A DNA stretch of 38,434 bases from Geobacteraceae bacterium (GTDB taxonomy: Bacteria > Desulfobacterota > Desulfuromonadia > Geobacterales > Geobacteraceae): assembly GCA_029975275.1 (NCBI GenBank), contig JARKPN010000012.1, positions 1 to 38,434 on the forward strand, given 5' to 3'. The notes under the pieces are model-generated. The model did not search any database and had not been told where the DNA came from. It saw only the letters and a program-made list of their open reading frames with translations. The position numbers were made by a program, and so were the translations under genes. Numbering within the stretch: the stretch's first letter is position 1; each line of letters begins with the position of its first letter. Below are positions 25,496 through 33,271 of the stretch, piece after piece.

Positions 25496-25898
25496 AGAAA
25501 TCAAAAAATTCAGTTTAGCCAAGCATGAAGGTCCCTATGAAAACTGGCCTTCAAAAACTGATTTGTTTTTCGATGGCAAGCCTACAGGAAAGAAAATTGA
25601 CGGTTACGTGATCGAAAAGCAATTCAAAATAGATGATTATTACCTGATAATTACTTCCTATGACTGTCCATTCGAAGAAACAAATAATTTTATATTATTA
25701 AACAACAATTTCAGTGTTGAACATAAAAAATGGATTGGAAGACCTTATAACAGTTTTTGTATAAAAGATGCTGTTCCAATAAATGATTATAAAATTTTAA
25801 TTTCATTCATAGGTGATCTCAAGGTGACACTGCATATAAAAATGAAATCCTTCTTGTCATCAAAACCTCGCATAAAACTAAATTGGTTTACTACTTAA
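25488..25898 (+). CDS. hypothetical cytoplasmic protein, 136 aa
   Basis: No family is recognised. ATG 25488 overlaps the end of the AcrVA2-like gene by eight bases (ATGATTGA), with GGA a few bases upstream; an earlier ATG at 25455 lies deep in the upstream gene. There is no signal peptide. The protein is beta-rich and aromatic (DGYVIEKQFKIDDYYLIITS, YDCPFEETNNFILLNN), in the style of small immunity proteins of polymorphic toxin loci. Codon use is very AT-rich, in contrast to the upstream gene, so it was probably acquired separately. A partner or antidote for the upstream protein is possible only by position. Confidence 0.65.
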   Translation: MIEEIKKFSLAKHEGPYENWPSKTDLFFDGKPTGKKIDGYVIEKQFKIDDYYLIITSYDCPFEETNNFILLNNNFSVEHKKWIGRPYNSFCIKDAVPINDYKILISFIGDLKVTLHIKMKSFLSSKPRIKLNWFTT

Positions 25899-25970
25899 AT
25901 AATTTATCTATGTTGAATTCCGACACGCCAATACTTGGTTCAATCTTATTATCATAAGGGACCACTGTTT

Positions 25971-26486
25971 ATGGAGCAACACAAGGACATTTCTAAAGAA
26001 AGCGGCGAAGTGAAATCTTCAGAAATCAAGGCTAAGACGAAAGGGATAAACATCAAAGCATTCTTGAAGTTGATCCGATATGCCGAGCATCATAGAGATG
26101 ATGATGGAGTTTACTATCTTCTTTTCGGTGGGAAACAGAAATTCACTGATACAAGAAAGCATCCAAACATGAGGATACGAGCATGGGGGACCTCTTCTGA
26201 TGTCGCAGGAGCTTATCAGATAAAATATATAAGCTGGTCAGAGGCAAAGAAACGCGGGATATTGTTTGATTTCACGCCAGCTTCTCAAGACAAGTACGCA
26301 ATATGGAGGTTGAAAACAAGAGGCGCCTTGGAATTCATTGAAGCAGGCGAGATTGAAAAAGCTATTTCCAAATCACAACTGCGAAAAGAGTGGACATCAC
26401 TTCCTGGAGCTAAAGAATCAAATATGAGGATGAGTGAAGCAATAGAGCGATTTGCAAAATACAGAAAGGAGTTATGGAGCCATTGA
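25971..26486 (+). CDS. lambda-endolysin-like lysozyme (GH104-type) effector
   Basis: A 171-residue protein resembling the lambda R endolysin family (lytic transglycosylase, GH104). Conserved features: FLKLIRYAEHHRDDDGVYYL with the probable catalytic Glu in YAEHH, GKQKFTDTRKHPNMRI, VAGAYQIKYISWSEAK, DFTPASQDKYAIWRLKTRGAL, the EIEKAIS helix and EWTSLPGA. The family cleaves glycan strands of peptidoglycan. There is no signal peptide, so delivery by the T6SS is the likely route. About 35 extra N-terminal residues, Lys/Glu-rich, precede the enzyme and may be a loading segment. ATG 25971 is chosen; TTG 25935 is possible. The gene overlaps the next by 13 bases. Confidence 0.85.
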   Translation: MEQHKDISKESGEVKSSEIKAKTKGINIKAFLKLIRYAEHHRDDDGVYYLLFGGKQKFTDTRKHPNMRIRAWGTSSDVAGAYQIKYISWSEAKKRGILFDFTPASQDKYAIWRLKTRGALEFIEAGEIEKAISKSQLRKEWTSLPGAKESNMRMSEAIERFAKYRKELWSH

Positions 26487-27040
26487 ATTCAAAAATATTA
26501 ATATGTTTATCATCCGTATTTTCTTTATTATTTGGAGCAGAATTAGTTTACTCATACGAACAGTCGTATAGTTTCAATGAAGCTATAAAGTGTAGTAACG
26601 CGAAAGTATTTATACAAACTACATATAAAAAATATCCTGAATTTGACACACAATGTACCAAACAGACTCTTAAAATAGTAAATGGTAAGAAAAAAGTGTT
26701 TAAATTTTTGCCTTATGATGGAAAGTTGATAACGAAACATTTTGATGCTGATGAGAAAGTATTGGATGCTTATGTCAGTCAGTGGGCATGCCTTAAATCA
26801 AAATCTGGAGCACACTTCATTTTGCTTTGGTATGACTGTAGTTGGGGGGACGAAGCAGACTATTGTGTTGGGTCTGGAAATAATCAATGGGAGCGAATAT
26901 TCAGTCTAGACGGTCGGGATTTGACAGCAGGGTATCCAAAAAAAGGACCTCTCCTAGATACCCTGTATCGGAAACTGGATATTTATGAGATTTCAGAAAA
27001 AGGAATCAAACTTAAACCTCTTAAGTGGATCTCTGATTAA
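26474..27040 (+). CDS. exported putative immunity protein for the GH104 lysozyme
   Basis: A 188-residue protein with AAAGGAG just before the ATG, starting inside the lysozyme gene. A signal peptide is visible (MEPLNSKILICLSSVFSLLF, cleavage after VYS), placing it in the periplasm where the lysozyme would act. The mature part has several cysteines (EAIKCSNAK, FDTQCTKQTL, WACLKSK, YDCSWGDEADYC), suggesting disulfides. The family is not recognised. Effector-immunity pairing is inferred from the overlap and location. Confidence 0.7.
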   Translation: MEPLNSKILICLSSVFSLLFGAELVYSYEQSYSFNEAIKCSNAKVFIQTTYKKYPEFDTQCTKQTLKIVNGKKKVFKFLPYDGKLITKHFDADEKVLDAYVSQWACLKSKSGAHFILLWYDCSWGDEADYCVGSGNNQWERIFSLDGRDLTAGYPKKGPLLDTLYRKLDIYEISEKGIKLKPLKWISD

Positions 27041-27101
27041 ATTATGAATACTGCTAATAATAGATTTTACAATAATGTAGCACTCTTTTAGGAGGCATAA
27101 A

Positions 27102-27833
27102 ATGTACACAAACAGACAATATGAAGATTTTCAGAAAAGCCTCGAATTATTGCATGTTGAAACCCTAAATTTTGCAACCAGATTCATTTCTGATGCAAAA
27201 CTCCGTCAGGAATATTTAACGAAATCCAAGCAATTATCAAACGACTTAACACATCAGGTGCACTCCTGCAAAATAACACCACAGGACGGTGCAAAGATAG
27301 CTAACTCTACTAGAAATTTGATAATGGAACAGATAAGACTTAAGTCTTCAGAAATCGGCAGAGCGTATGCCGAAGCCATAAAAAAAACAGGCAAAACTTT
27401 GCCTAAACTGGAAAGTCGCTATGCTTTGGAAAAATTTAACAAAGCCTTTGAAGCTTTGAGTCAGACGGAACGAAATCAAGTTTGGCTTGAGATTGTTGCA
27501 AGCTCAGGTAGGCCGAAGGCAGAAGTCACCATGATGGTAAGGCGTATGGGATATGCTGGCAGAGCCTTGCTTGTTATGACAATAGCCGTGTCTGTTTACA
27601 ACGTTGCCACTGCTGATGATAAGCCTACAGCGGTGGCTCATGAAGCGACCACTTTAGGAGGTGGAATTCTCGGCGGTGCTGCTGGGGGTGCGGCGGCAGG
27701 TGCAGTCGCAGGTGTTCTTTGCGGTCCGGGTGCCCCTCTGTGTGAACCTGTCACGGTGACTGTTGGAGTGTTCGTCGGCGGAGTACTAGGCGCGCTAGGC
27801 GCCGACTATTCCTTTAAATTCTTTTCTCACTGA
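27102..27833 (+). CDS. glycine-zipper protein, candidate membrane-acting effector
   Basis: A 243-residue protein with a strong ribosome binding site (AGGAGG, seven bases before the ATG). Residues 1-145 are soluble and helical (YEDFQKSLELLHVETLNFAT, YALEKFNKAFEALSQ), followed by a hydrophobic helix (GRALLVMTIAVSVYNVATA). The C-terminal 65 residues form a long Gly/Ala-zipper membrane region (GGGILGGAAGGAAAGAVAG, then VTVTVGVFVGGVLGALGADY). No signal peptide is present. Such glycine-zipper tails occur in pore-forming T6SS and Rhs toxins. Followed closely by a tiny two-helix membrane gene, the pair looks like a membrane-depolarising effector with its immunity protein. The family is not identified with certainty. 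Confidence 0.75.
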   Translation: MYTNRQYEDFQKSLELLHVETLNFATRFISDAKLRQEYLTKSKQLSNDLTHQVHSCKITPQDGAKIANSTRNLIMEQIRLKSSEIGRAYAEAIKKTGKTLPKLESRYALEKFNKAFEALSQTERNQVWLEIVASSGRPKAEVTMMVRRMGYAGRALLVMTIAVSVYNVATADDKPTAVAHEATTLGGGILGGAAGGAAAGAVAGVLCGPGAPLCEPVTVTVGVFVGGVLGALGADYSFKFFSH

Positions 27834-27846
27834 ACAAGAAAACGAT

Positions 27847-28020
27847 ATGCGCACTTTTAAATATTTAGTCTTAATATTAATTTTTTTTGGAATTATTTTT
27901 CTGCTTTATGTCAGCAATATCATATCCTTTGTGCATATGATATTGCTGGTATTTCTTGGCTGTCTGCTTTGTTGTATTACTCATTATTTATATAGCAAAA
28001 GCTTTAAGGATGAAAACTAA
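27847..28020 (+). CDS. 57-aa two-helix membrane protein, candidate immunity protein
   Basis: The ATG at 27847 opens a 57-residue frame almost wholly made of two membrane helices: YLVLILIFFGIIFLLYV and MILLVFLGCLLCCITHYLY, with a short polar turn and a charged tail (KSFKDEN). It begins 13 bases after the stop of the glycine-zipper gene. Small inner-membrane proteins with two or more helices are the usual antidotes to pore-forming bacterial toxins, so it is proposed as the partner of that protein. There is no strong ribosome binding site; coupling to the upstream gene would explain translation. Confidence 0.6.
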   Translation: MRTFKYLVLILIFFGIIFLLYVSNIISFVHMILLVFLGCLLCCITHYLYSKSFKDEN

Positions 28021-28184
28021 GATGTATTTGTTCATATGGATCCGTAGAAGCGCAAATCAACAATAAATTATCTATATTTCTATTTATTTGATTCACCAGT
28101 TGAATCCAGAGTCTTATCCATACACATTTGGAAAACTGCGTAGTATGTGGATACTGATTAATATTCCATTTGGAGGGAGCAACC

Positions 28185-30299
28185 ATGAGCCTATCCAATT
28201 TCTACTCTCGTGCCTCATTTCTGTTTGAGGTTATTGGAACAGGAATAGAAAGTTCTGTAGTGAGTTTTTCAGCACAAGAAAAAATATCAGCATACTTCAG
28301 GATTACGGTAAAACTGGCAACAAACACTGAGATCAAATCTTCAGACGATAACATCGGCAGAGAATCCCTGCTGACCATCATCAACAACGATCCCGATTCC
28401 GGCGGCGACCGGTATTTTCACGGTGTCGTGCGAAGATTCAAACAAGTTGGCAAGAACGGCCGGTTCCATCTCTACGAAGCGGAGGTCGTGCCTGCGCTTC
28501 AGCAACTCTCCCTGCGCAGGAACTGCCGTATTTTCCAGAAAATGCAGGTCCAGGACATCATCGGGAAGGTTCTGGAGGAAGGCGACATTTACTCGGACTG
28601 CTACCGCTTTGCCCTCACCAACCAGGAGCGGCTGCGCAAGTTCTGCGTCCAGTACCGGGAGACGGACCTGGACTTCATCTCCAGGCTGCTCCAGGAAGAG
28701 GGCATCTTCTATTTCTTCGAGCATTACAAAGACAAGCATGTTCTGGTCATGGGGGACGACCCCATCGTGCATGTCCCGATTCAGGGCAAACCCTCCATCA
28801 CCCTCAACACCCAGGACGGCCTGGTCGCCGAAAAGGAGAGCATCCAATTCTTCAGCTTCTCGCAGCGCCTGAGATCAGGGATTTTCGCTCATCGGAACTT
28901 CAATTTCAAGAAGCCGTCGCTGGACCTGACCGCGACGAAGAGCGGTACGGATCCCCGGAAGCTGGAGGTCTTCGATTATCCCGGCCTGCACGTGGATCCC
29001 GACCGGGGAGAGTACCTGGCCAAGATCCGCCTGGAGGAACTCACGGCCACGCGGCAGCAGGGACACGGCCACGGTTCGAGCTGCAGACTCATCCCGGGTT
29101 ACACCTTTAACCTCACCGACCACGAAACCAAGAGCCTGAACGCGGAATACCTGATCGTCGATGTCACCCATTCGGGTTTTCAGCCCCAGGTGATGGAAGA
29201 GGTGGGGGGCGGAGCGGCTTCCTATTCGAACCAATTCAACGTCATCCCGGCAAAGACCCCCTTCAGACCGCCACTTTCCATTGACAAGCCGGTCGTAAAA
29301 GGGGTCCAGACCGCCATGGTCGTCGGGCCGCCGGGCGAGGAGATCCATACCGACAGGTACGGCCGGATCAAGGTCCAGTTCCACTGGGACCGGGACGGGA
29401 AGCGGAACGACGGGAGTTCCTGCTGGCTCCGCCCATCCCAGGGGTGGGGCGGTGGCGGGTGGGGGATGGTCATGCTCCCGCGCGTCGGGGACGAGGTGCT
29501 GGTGGACTTCGTGGAGGGAGACCCGGACCGGCCCGTTATAGTGGGAAGCGCTTACAACGAGGAAAACCTCCCGCTCTACGACCTGCCGGCAAAAAAGACC
29601 GTGAGCACCCTCAAGAGCAGGAGTTATCCCCAGGGATCCCTGGACAACTACAACGAGCTCCGCTTTGAGGACATGAAGGGGAGGGAGGAGATCTACCTGC
29701 AGGGCGAAAAGGACTGGAACATCCTGATCAAGAACGACAAGGGGCAGACCGTGGGCCACGACGAGACACTCCGGGTGGAGAACAACCGGGACAAGTCGGT
29801 CGGCGTGGACCAGTTCGTGAGTATCGGTAACAACCACACCGAAACCATAGGCGCAAACAAATACATCACCGTCGGCCGCAACAAGACAGAGTTCGTCACG
29901 GTCAACTGCGCAGAGACCATCGGTCTGGCCAAGGAGCTGACCATCGGCGGCCTCTACCAGGTGAGCGTGGGCGGCGCCATGAACGAGACGGTGGCCCTAG
30001 CCAAGGCGGAGGAGGTGGGTTTGACCAAGGCAGTCCTCGTGGGCCTGCACATGAGCGAGAACATCATCGGCAACCACTCCATCAGCGTGGGAGGCAACTT
30101 TTCCACCACGGTGAGCAGGACGAAAACCGTGAAGGCCAAGTCCATCATCTTCGAGGCAGACGACGAAATCGTCATCAAGACAGGAGACTCCCTCATATCC
30201 ATGAAGAGCGACGGCGACATCGTGGTGAGCGGTGGGGCCCTCGAGTCCAAGGCATCCGGCGAAAATGTGATCAAGGGCGCCCGGATTTCGGAAAACTGA
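28185..30299 (+). CDS. vgrG: T6SS spike protein VgrG, second copy
   Basis: A 704-residue VgrG without the tail extension of the first copy. The gp27 region (SFLFEVIGTG, RESLLTI, GVVRRFKQVG, VQYRETDLDFISRLLQEEG), OB-fold (TDRYGRIKVQFHWDRDG, near 384-400), SSCWLRPSQGWGGGGWG motif and needle repeats (GNNHTETIGANKYITVGRN) are all present, ending at GARISEN. The ATG at 28185 has GGAGGGAGC before it. The first 150 bases of the gene are AT-rich and diverge from copy 1, while the rest is GC-rich and closely similar, so a recombination junction may lie near 28350. It heads the lipase module and is followed within two bases by the ketosynthase-like gene. Confidence 0.95.
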   Translation: MSLSNFYSRASFLFEVIGTGIESSVVSFSAQEKISAYFRITVKLATNTEIKSSDDNIGRESLLTIINNDPDSGGDRYFHGVVRRFKQVGKNGRFHLYEAEVVPALQQLSLRRNCRIFQKMQVQDIIGKVLEEGDIYSDCYRFALTNQERLRKFCVQYRETDLDFISRLLQEEGIFYFFEHYKDKHVLVMGDDPIVHVPIQGKPSITLNTQDGLVAEKESIQFFSFSQRLRSGIFAHRNFNFKKPSLDLTATKSGTDPRKLEVFDYPGLHVDPDRGEYLAKIRLEELTATRQQGHGHGSSCRLIPGYTFNLTDHETKSLNAEYLIVDVTHSGFQPQVMEEVGGGAASYSNQFNVIPAKTPFRPPLSIDKPVVKGVQTAMVVGPPGEEIHTDRYGRIKVQFHWDRDGKRNDGSSCWLRPSQGWGGGGWGMVMLPRVGDEVLVDFVEGDPDRPVIVGSAYNEENLPLYDLPAKKTVSTLKSRSYPQGSLDNYNELRFEDMKGREEIYLQGEKDWNILIKNDKGQTVGHDETLRVENNRDKSVGVDQFVSIGNNHTETIGANKYITVGRNKTEFVTVNCAETIGLAKELTIGGLYQVSVGGAMNETVALAKAEEVGLTKAVLVGLHMSENIIGNHSISVGGNFSTTVSRTKTVKAKSIIFEADDEIVIKTGDSLISMKSDGDIVVSGGALESKASGENVIKGARISEN
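28355..30180 (+). repeat. vgrG direct repeat, copy 2
   Basis: The second copy of the region described at 17555-19400. Similarity begins abruptly around the codons for NIGRESLLTI and fades after the beta-prism. Confidence 0.7.
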
Positions 30300-30300
30300 A

Positions 30301-31491
30301 ATGCTGCGTCGCCGGAAGAATTCAACACTATTGGCTCCCCCCGAAGAATCTGCGGTGAGGCGGGAGCGGATTGCCATTACCGGCATCGGTTTCGTGTGCC
30401 CGGTGGGCGCCACGGCATGGGAAGCTGCCCTCTCGATGCGGAAGAACAGGGGACGCTTCCTTCAGCATGAAACCGTCATGGTCGCCGACGACCGCTTCGG
30501 GACCGTTCTGCGCGGGGCCACGGTCAGCCGCATGCCAGATGATTTCGTGTCCCCATGTAGCGACGGGCCGGAGAGGGCGGCAGCGCTCATAACGCCCGCA
30601 ATACGTGAATGCGTTGCCGGAGTTTCCGATACACTCCTTTCGAAGTCGTTTACGCGGATCGACAACCTGCTTGTTCCTGAAGCGCCGGACTTCGACAAGC
30701 ACCTTCAGCCGGCTTTCCCTGACTTCTCATTCCAGTACCCGCACGAAGAGGACGACATTGCACTGACACTTCCACGCTGTGCGCTCTTCGAAAGAATCAT
30801 CCAGGCATCGGAACAGTTGAGGCAAGGGCCTGAGCAGGTCGCCGTGGTAGGCTGCGCGGACTCGAACGTAGCCGTCTCGCGACTGGAGCGGCTTCTCTAC
30901 GCCGGACGGCTCATGGACGCCTCCAACCCGGAAGGGATAATCGCCGGCGAAGCAGCCGGCGCAGCCCTCCTGGAAACCGAAAGCCATGCGCGAAAAAGAA
31001 ATGCCCCCATCTACGCCCTCATCGCGTCCTGGGGACGTGGCACGGAACCGAATCCGTGGACTGGTACACGCCCTTCCATTGCAAAGGGACTGACCGACGC
31101 CTTTTATGAAGCGCTCGCGGGCCTTGAGGACAAAGGCAAGAGCATCGGCATGGTCATCTCGGACCTGAACGGCGCGCGGCCGCGGGCCATGGAGTGGGCG
31201 CTGACCACGGGCCGGGCTTTCGCGGATCACGAGAAGGAGCCCTTCCTGTCGATTCCGCTTTTCACCATCGGCGATTGTGGAGGAGCCTCCGGCGCGGCGA
31301 TTCTGCTGAATGCCCTTTCAGCTTTCATGTTTCACCGCCACGGCCCACGGCATATTGCGCTCACCACATCCGACGATGCCGGGGCCAGGCGGGTCATTTG
31401 CCTGGAGAGGGGAGACCTTGCCGACAGGCGCCAACTCATGGACGGGGTTCGCAGGCAGCTAAAGACCGGGGAAATAGGGATACCACGATGA
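30301..31491 (+). CDS. degenerate beta-ketoacyl-synthase-like protein, T6SS-associated
   Basis: A 396-residue thiolase-fold protein. Fold motifs are visible: IAITGIGFVCPVGAT at the start, VAVVGCADSNVAV, GIIAGEAAGAALLE (GEGAGA-like) and FTIGDCGGASGAA, which aligns to the HTxGAxGA active-site loop of ketosynthases but lacks its histidine. The DTACSS-type nucleophile motif is also absent. Condensing activity is therefore unlikely; such ketosynthase-like proteins occur beside vgrG, PAAR-like and DUF2169 genes, where a chaperone or loading role is possible but unproved. It starts two bases after the vgrG2 stop and overlaps the lipase gene by ATGA. Confidence 0.8.
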   Translation: MLRRRKNSTLLAPPEESAVRRERIAITGIGFVCPVGATAWEAALSMRKNRGRFLQHETVMVADDRFGTVLRGATVSRMPDDFVSPCSDGPERAAALITPAIRECVAGVSDTLLSKSFTRIDNLLVPEAPDFDKHLQPAFPDFSFQYPHEEDDIALTLPRCALFERIIQASEQLRQGPEQVAVVGCADSNVAVSRLERLLYAGRLMDASNPEGIIAGEAAGAALLETESHARKRNAPIYALIASWGRGTEPNPWTGTRPSIAKGLTDAFYEALAGLEDKGKSIGMVISDLNGARPRAMEWALTTGRAFADHEKEPFLSIPLFTIGDCGGASGAAILLNALSAFMFHRHGPRHIALTTSDDAGARRVICLERGDLADRRQLMDGVRRQLKTGEIGIPR

Positions 31492-33271
31492 AGCAGAGCA
31501 ATATAAATCAGATTGAAATCACTTGGCAGCAGCTTTTCGGAGATATTCCGGGGATAAGGAATTATTGTCAAAACCGGATCTGCATCAAGCGGGAGGTCAT
31601 CCCCATCATCTTCGTTCCCGGCCTCATGGGAAGCAGGTTGGTGAGAAAGAAAAAAGAAGAGAGAATTCCGGAAACCGATAATCTGAAGCCGGGGAATAAG
31701 GAAGAGATCGGGATTTCCCTGGTGAAGCAAAAAAACAGCGGGGCCAAGGAAGATGATGGCAACGATCCCAGAATATGGGATCCGGATGATCCAGGCTTCA
31801 TGTTTGCCAAATTCGGAACGTTCAAGTCTACGGCCGCGAAACACAAGGCTCTCGTAATCGGAGATAAATTCGATTCCAATTATGCGGAAGTCTTCAACAA
31901 TGATTCAGCGCATAACGACAAGTGTTTTTTTCTGAATCCGACAAAACTCGCACTGCTCGCGGCTGGGGTGGGATAATGTGGGAGAGCTACGGTCAATTCA
32001 TTCTCAAACTGCAAACTCATGCATGGCCGAACCCCCACGACTATTGTTTCGAATTTCCCGTGCACGCTTTCGGATACAACTGGACAGATTCCGCGGACAA
32101 CAGCGGCTTAGCACTCAAGATGTACATCGACAGAATCATTGAAGAGCACAGAAAAGGCGTTTACAGCCCTGATGGCTTGCAGCGCGAGTGCAAACACGTA
32201 ATCCTGATCACCCACTCCATGGGTGGGTTGGTTGCCCGCTCTACCTGTGTCCTGCATGGAGCGCAGGTACAGGTGCTGGGGGTCATACATGGAGTGCAAC
32301 CGGCCACCGGCTCGCCGGCCGCCTACTGGCGCATGAAGGCTGGTTTTGAACGTCCCGGGTGGAGTGGGCCGAACAAAGCCTGGTGGGACTGGCTTAGAAA
32401 ACCTCGGGAAATGTTCAACCATGCGGTCTTGGGTCGCGTAGCGGCGGCCATTCTCGGAACCGACGGTGAGGAAGTTACGTGCCTCATGGGCAACATGCCC
32501 GGAGGTCTGCAACTACTGCCGACAAAGGATTACGTGGACAACGAGGGGAATCGTCAATGGCTCACCTACCCGAGAAAAAATGGAGAATTGAAGCTTCCGA
32601 AAGACAACCCTTACAAGGACATATATTCGCTGGAAAATGAAGCCTACCGTCTGGTTAATCCCGAATGGCTTGATCCTCGCGACGGTGACACAGCCATTGA
32701 AGAAGAATATGAGGAAAACAGTCCATGGGAAAATTTCTCTGGTTTTCTTCAGATGGCCGAAGATTTTCACGACAAACTCCAAACCCAATATCATCCTGAA
32801 ACCTACCAGTTTTACGGCACTGATCTGGATTCGCCGGATAAGATCGTATTCGAAAGAAAAGACCACCAACACTACGACCGTCCTGACAACCCGTATATGC
32901 GCTACATGCCTGCGTACGAACCTAAATTTAGCCGGAAGGGAACATACCGGGTCTACGTTGACGAGTACGAACGACCGCTTACGGAGGACACAAAGGATGC
33001 CGTCGGGATTGTCACCATGGGATCTCCCGAGGGTGAAGGCGACGGCACTGTTCCCGTCTCGTCGGGAAAAGCACTTCACTTGGGTGAGGGGAGAGATGGT
33101 AACTCAAGAACATTCGACATAGGAAAGGAAAACAATGATGACCTTTTTTATATAGGGCATCAGAAGATATATATGACCCACAATGCACGGGAGATCGTTT
33201 TCAAGTGTATCTGGAATCTTGTCGAAAAACGAATAGATGATGAAGTCGGAGAAATGGAGACCGTACCTTGA
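31488..33271 (+). pseudogene. Tle-type phospholipase effector, interrupted at a T7 tract
   Basis: The first frame starts at ATG 31488 (ATGA overlap) and carries REVIPIIFVPGLMGSRL; it ends at 31976. The second frame, from 31922, carries GWGGIMWESYGQFILKLQ, FGYNWTDSA, the lipase nucleophile elbow THSMGGLVARS, GEGDGTVPVSSG with the catalytic Asp, and MTHNAREIVF with the probable His. Together they match the intact paralogue at 36051-37913. A -1 slip, or one added T, at 31925-31931 joins them into 594 residues. The family is the alpha/beta-hydrolase LCAT/PGAP1 group used as T6SS lipases. The gene may be a pseudogene, a phase-variable gene, or decoded by programmed frameshifting. The Tli4 gene follows with a TTGA overlap. 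Confidence 0.8.
31925..31931 (+). promoter_or_regulatory. slippery heptamer T_TTT_TTT in the lipase frame
   Basis: Seven T in phase TGT TTT TTT CTG form the X_XXY_YYZ pattern for -1 frameshifting. A -1 slip leads exactly into the downstream lipase frame (TCT GAA TCC). No stimulatory Shine-Dalgarno or hairpin was confirmed near it, so use as a recoding site is hypothetical. Confidence 0.4.
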
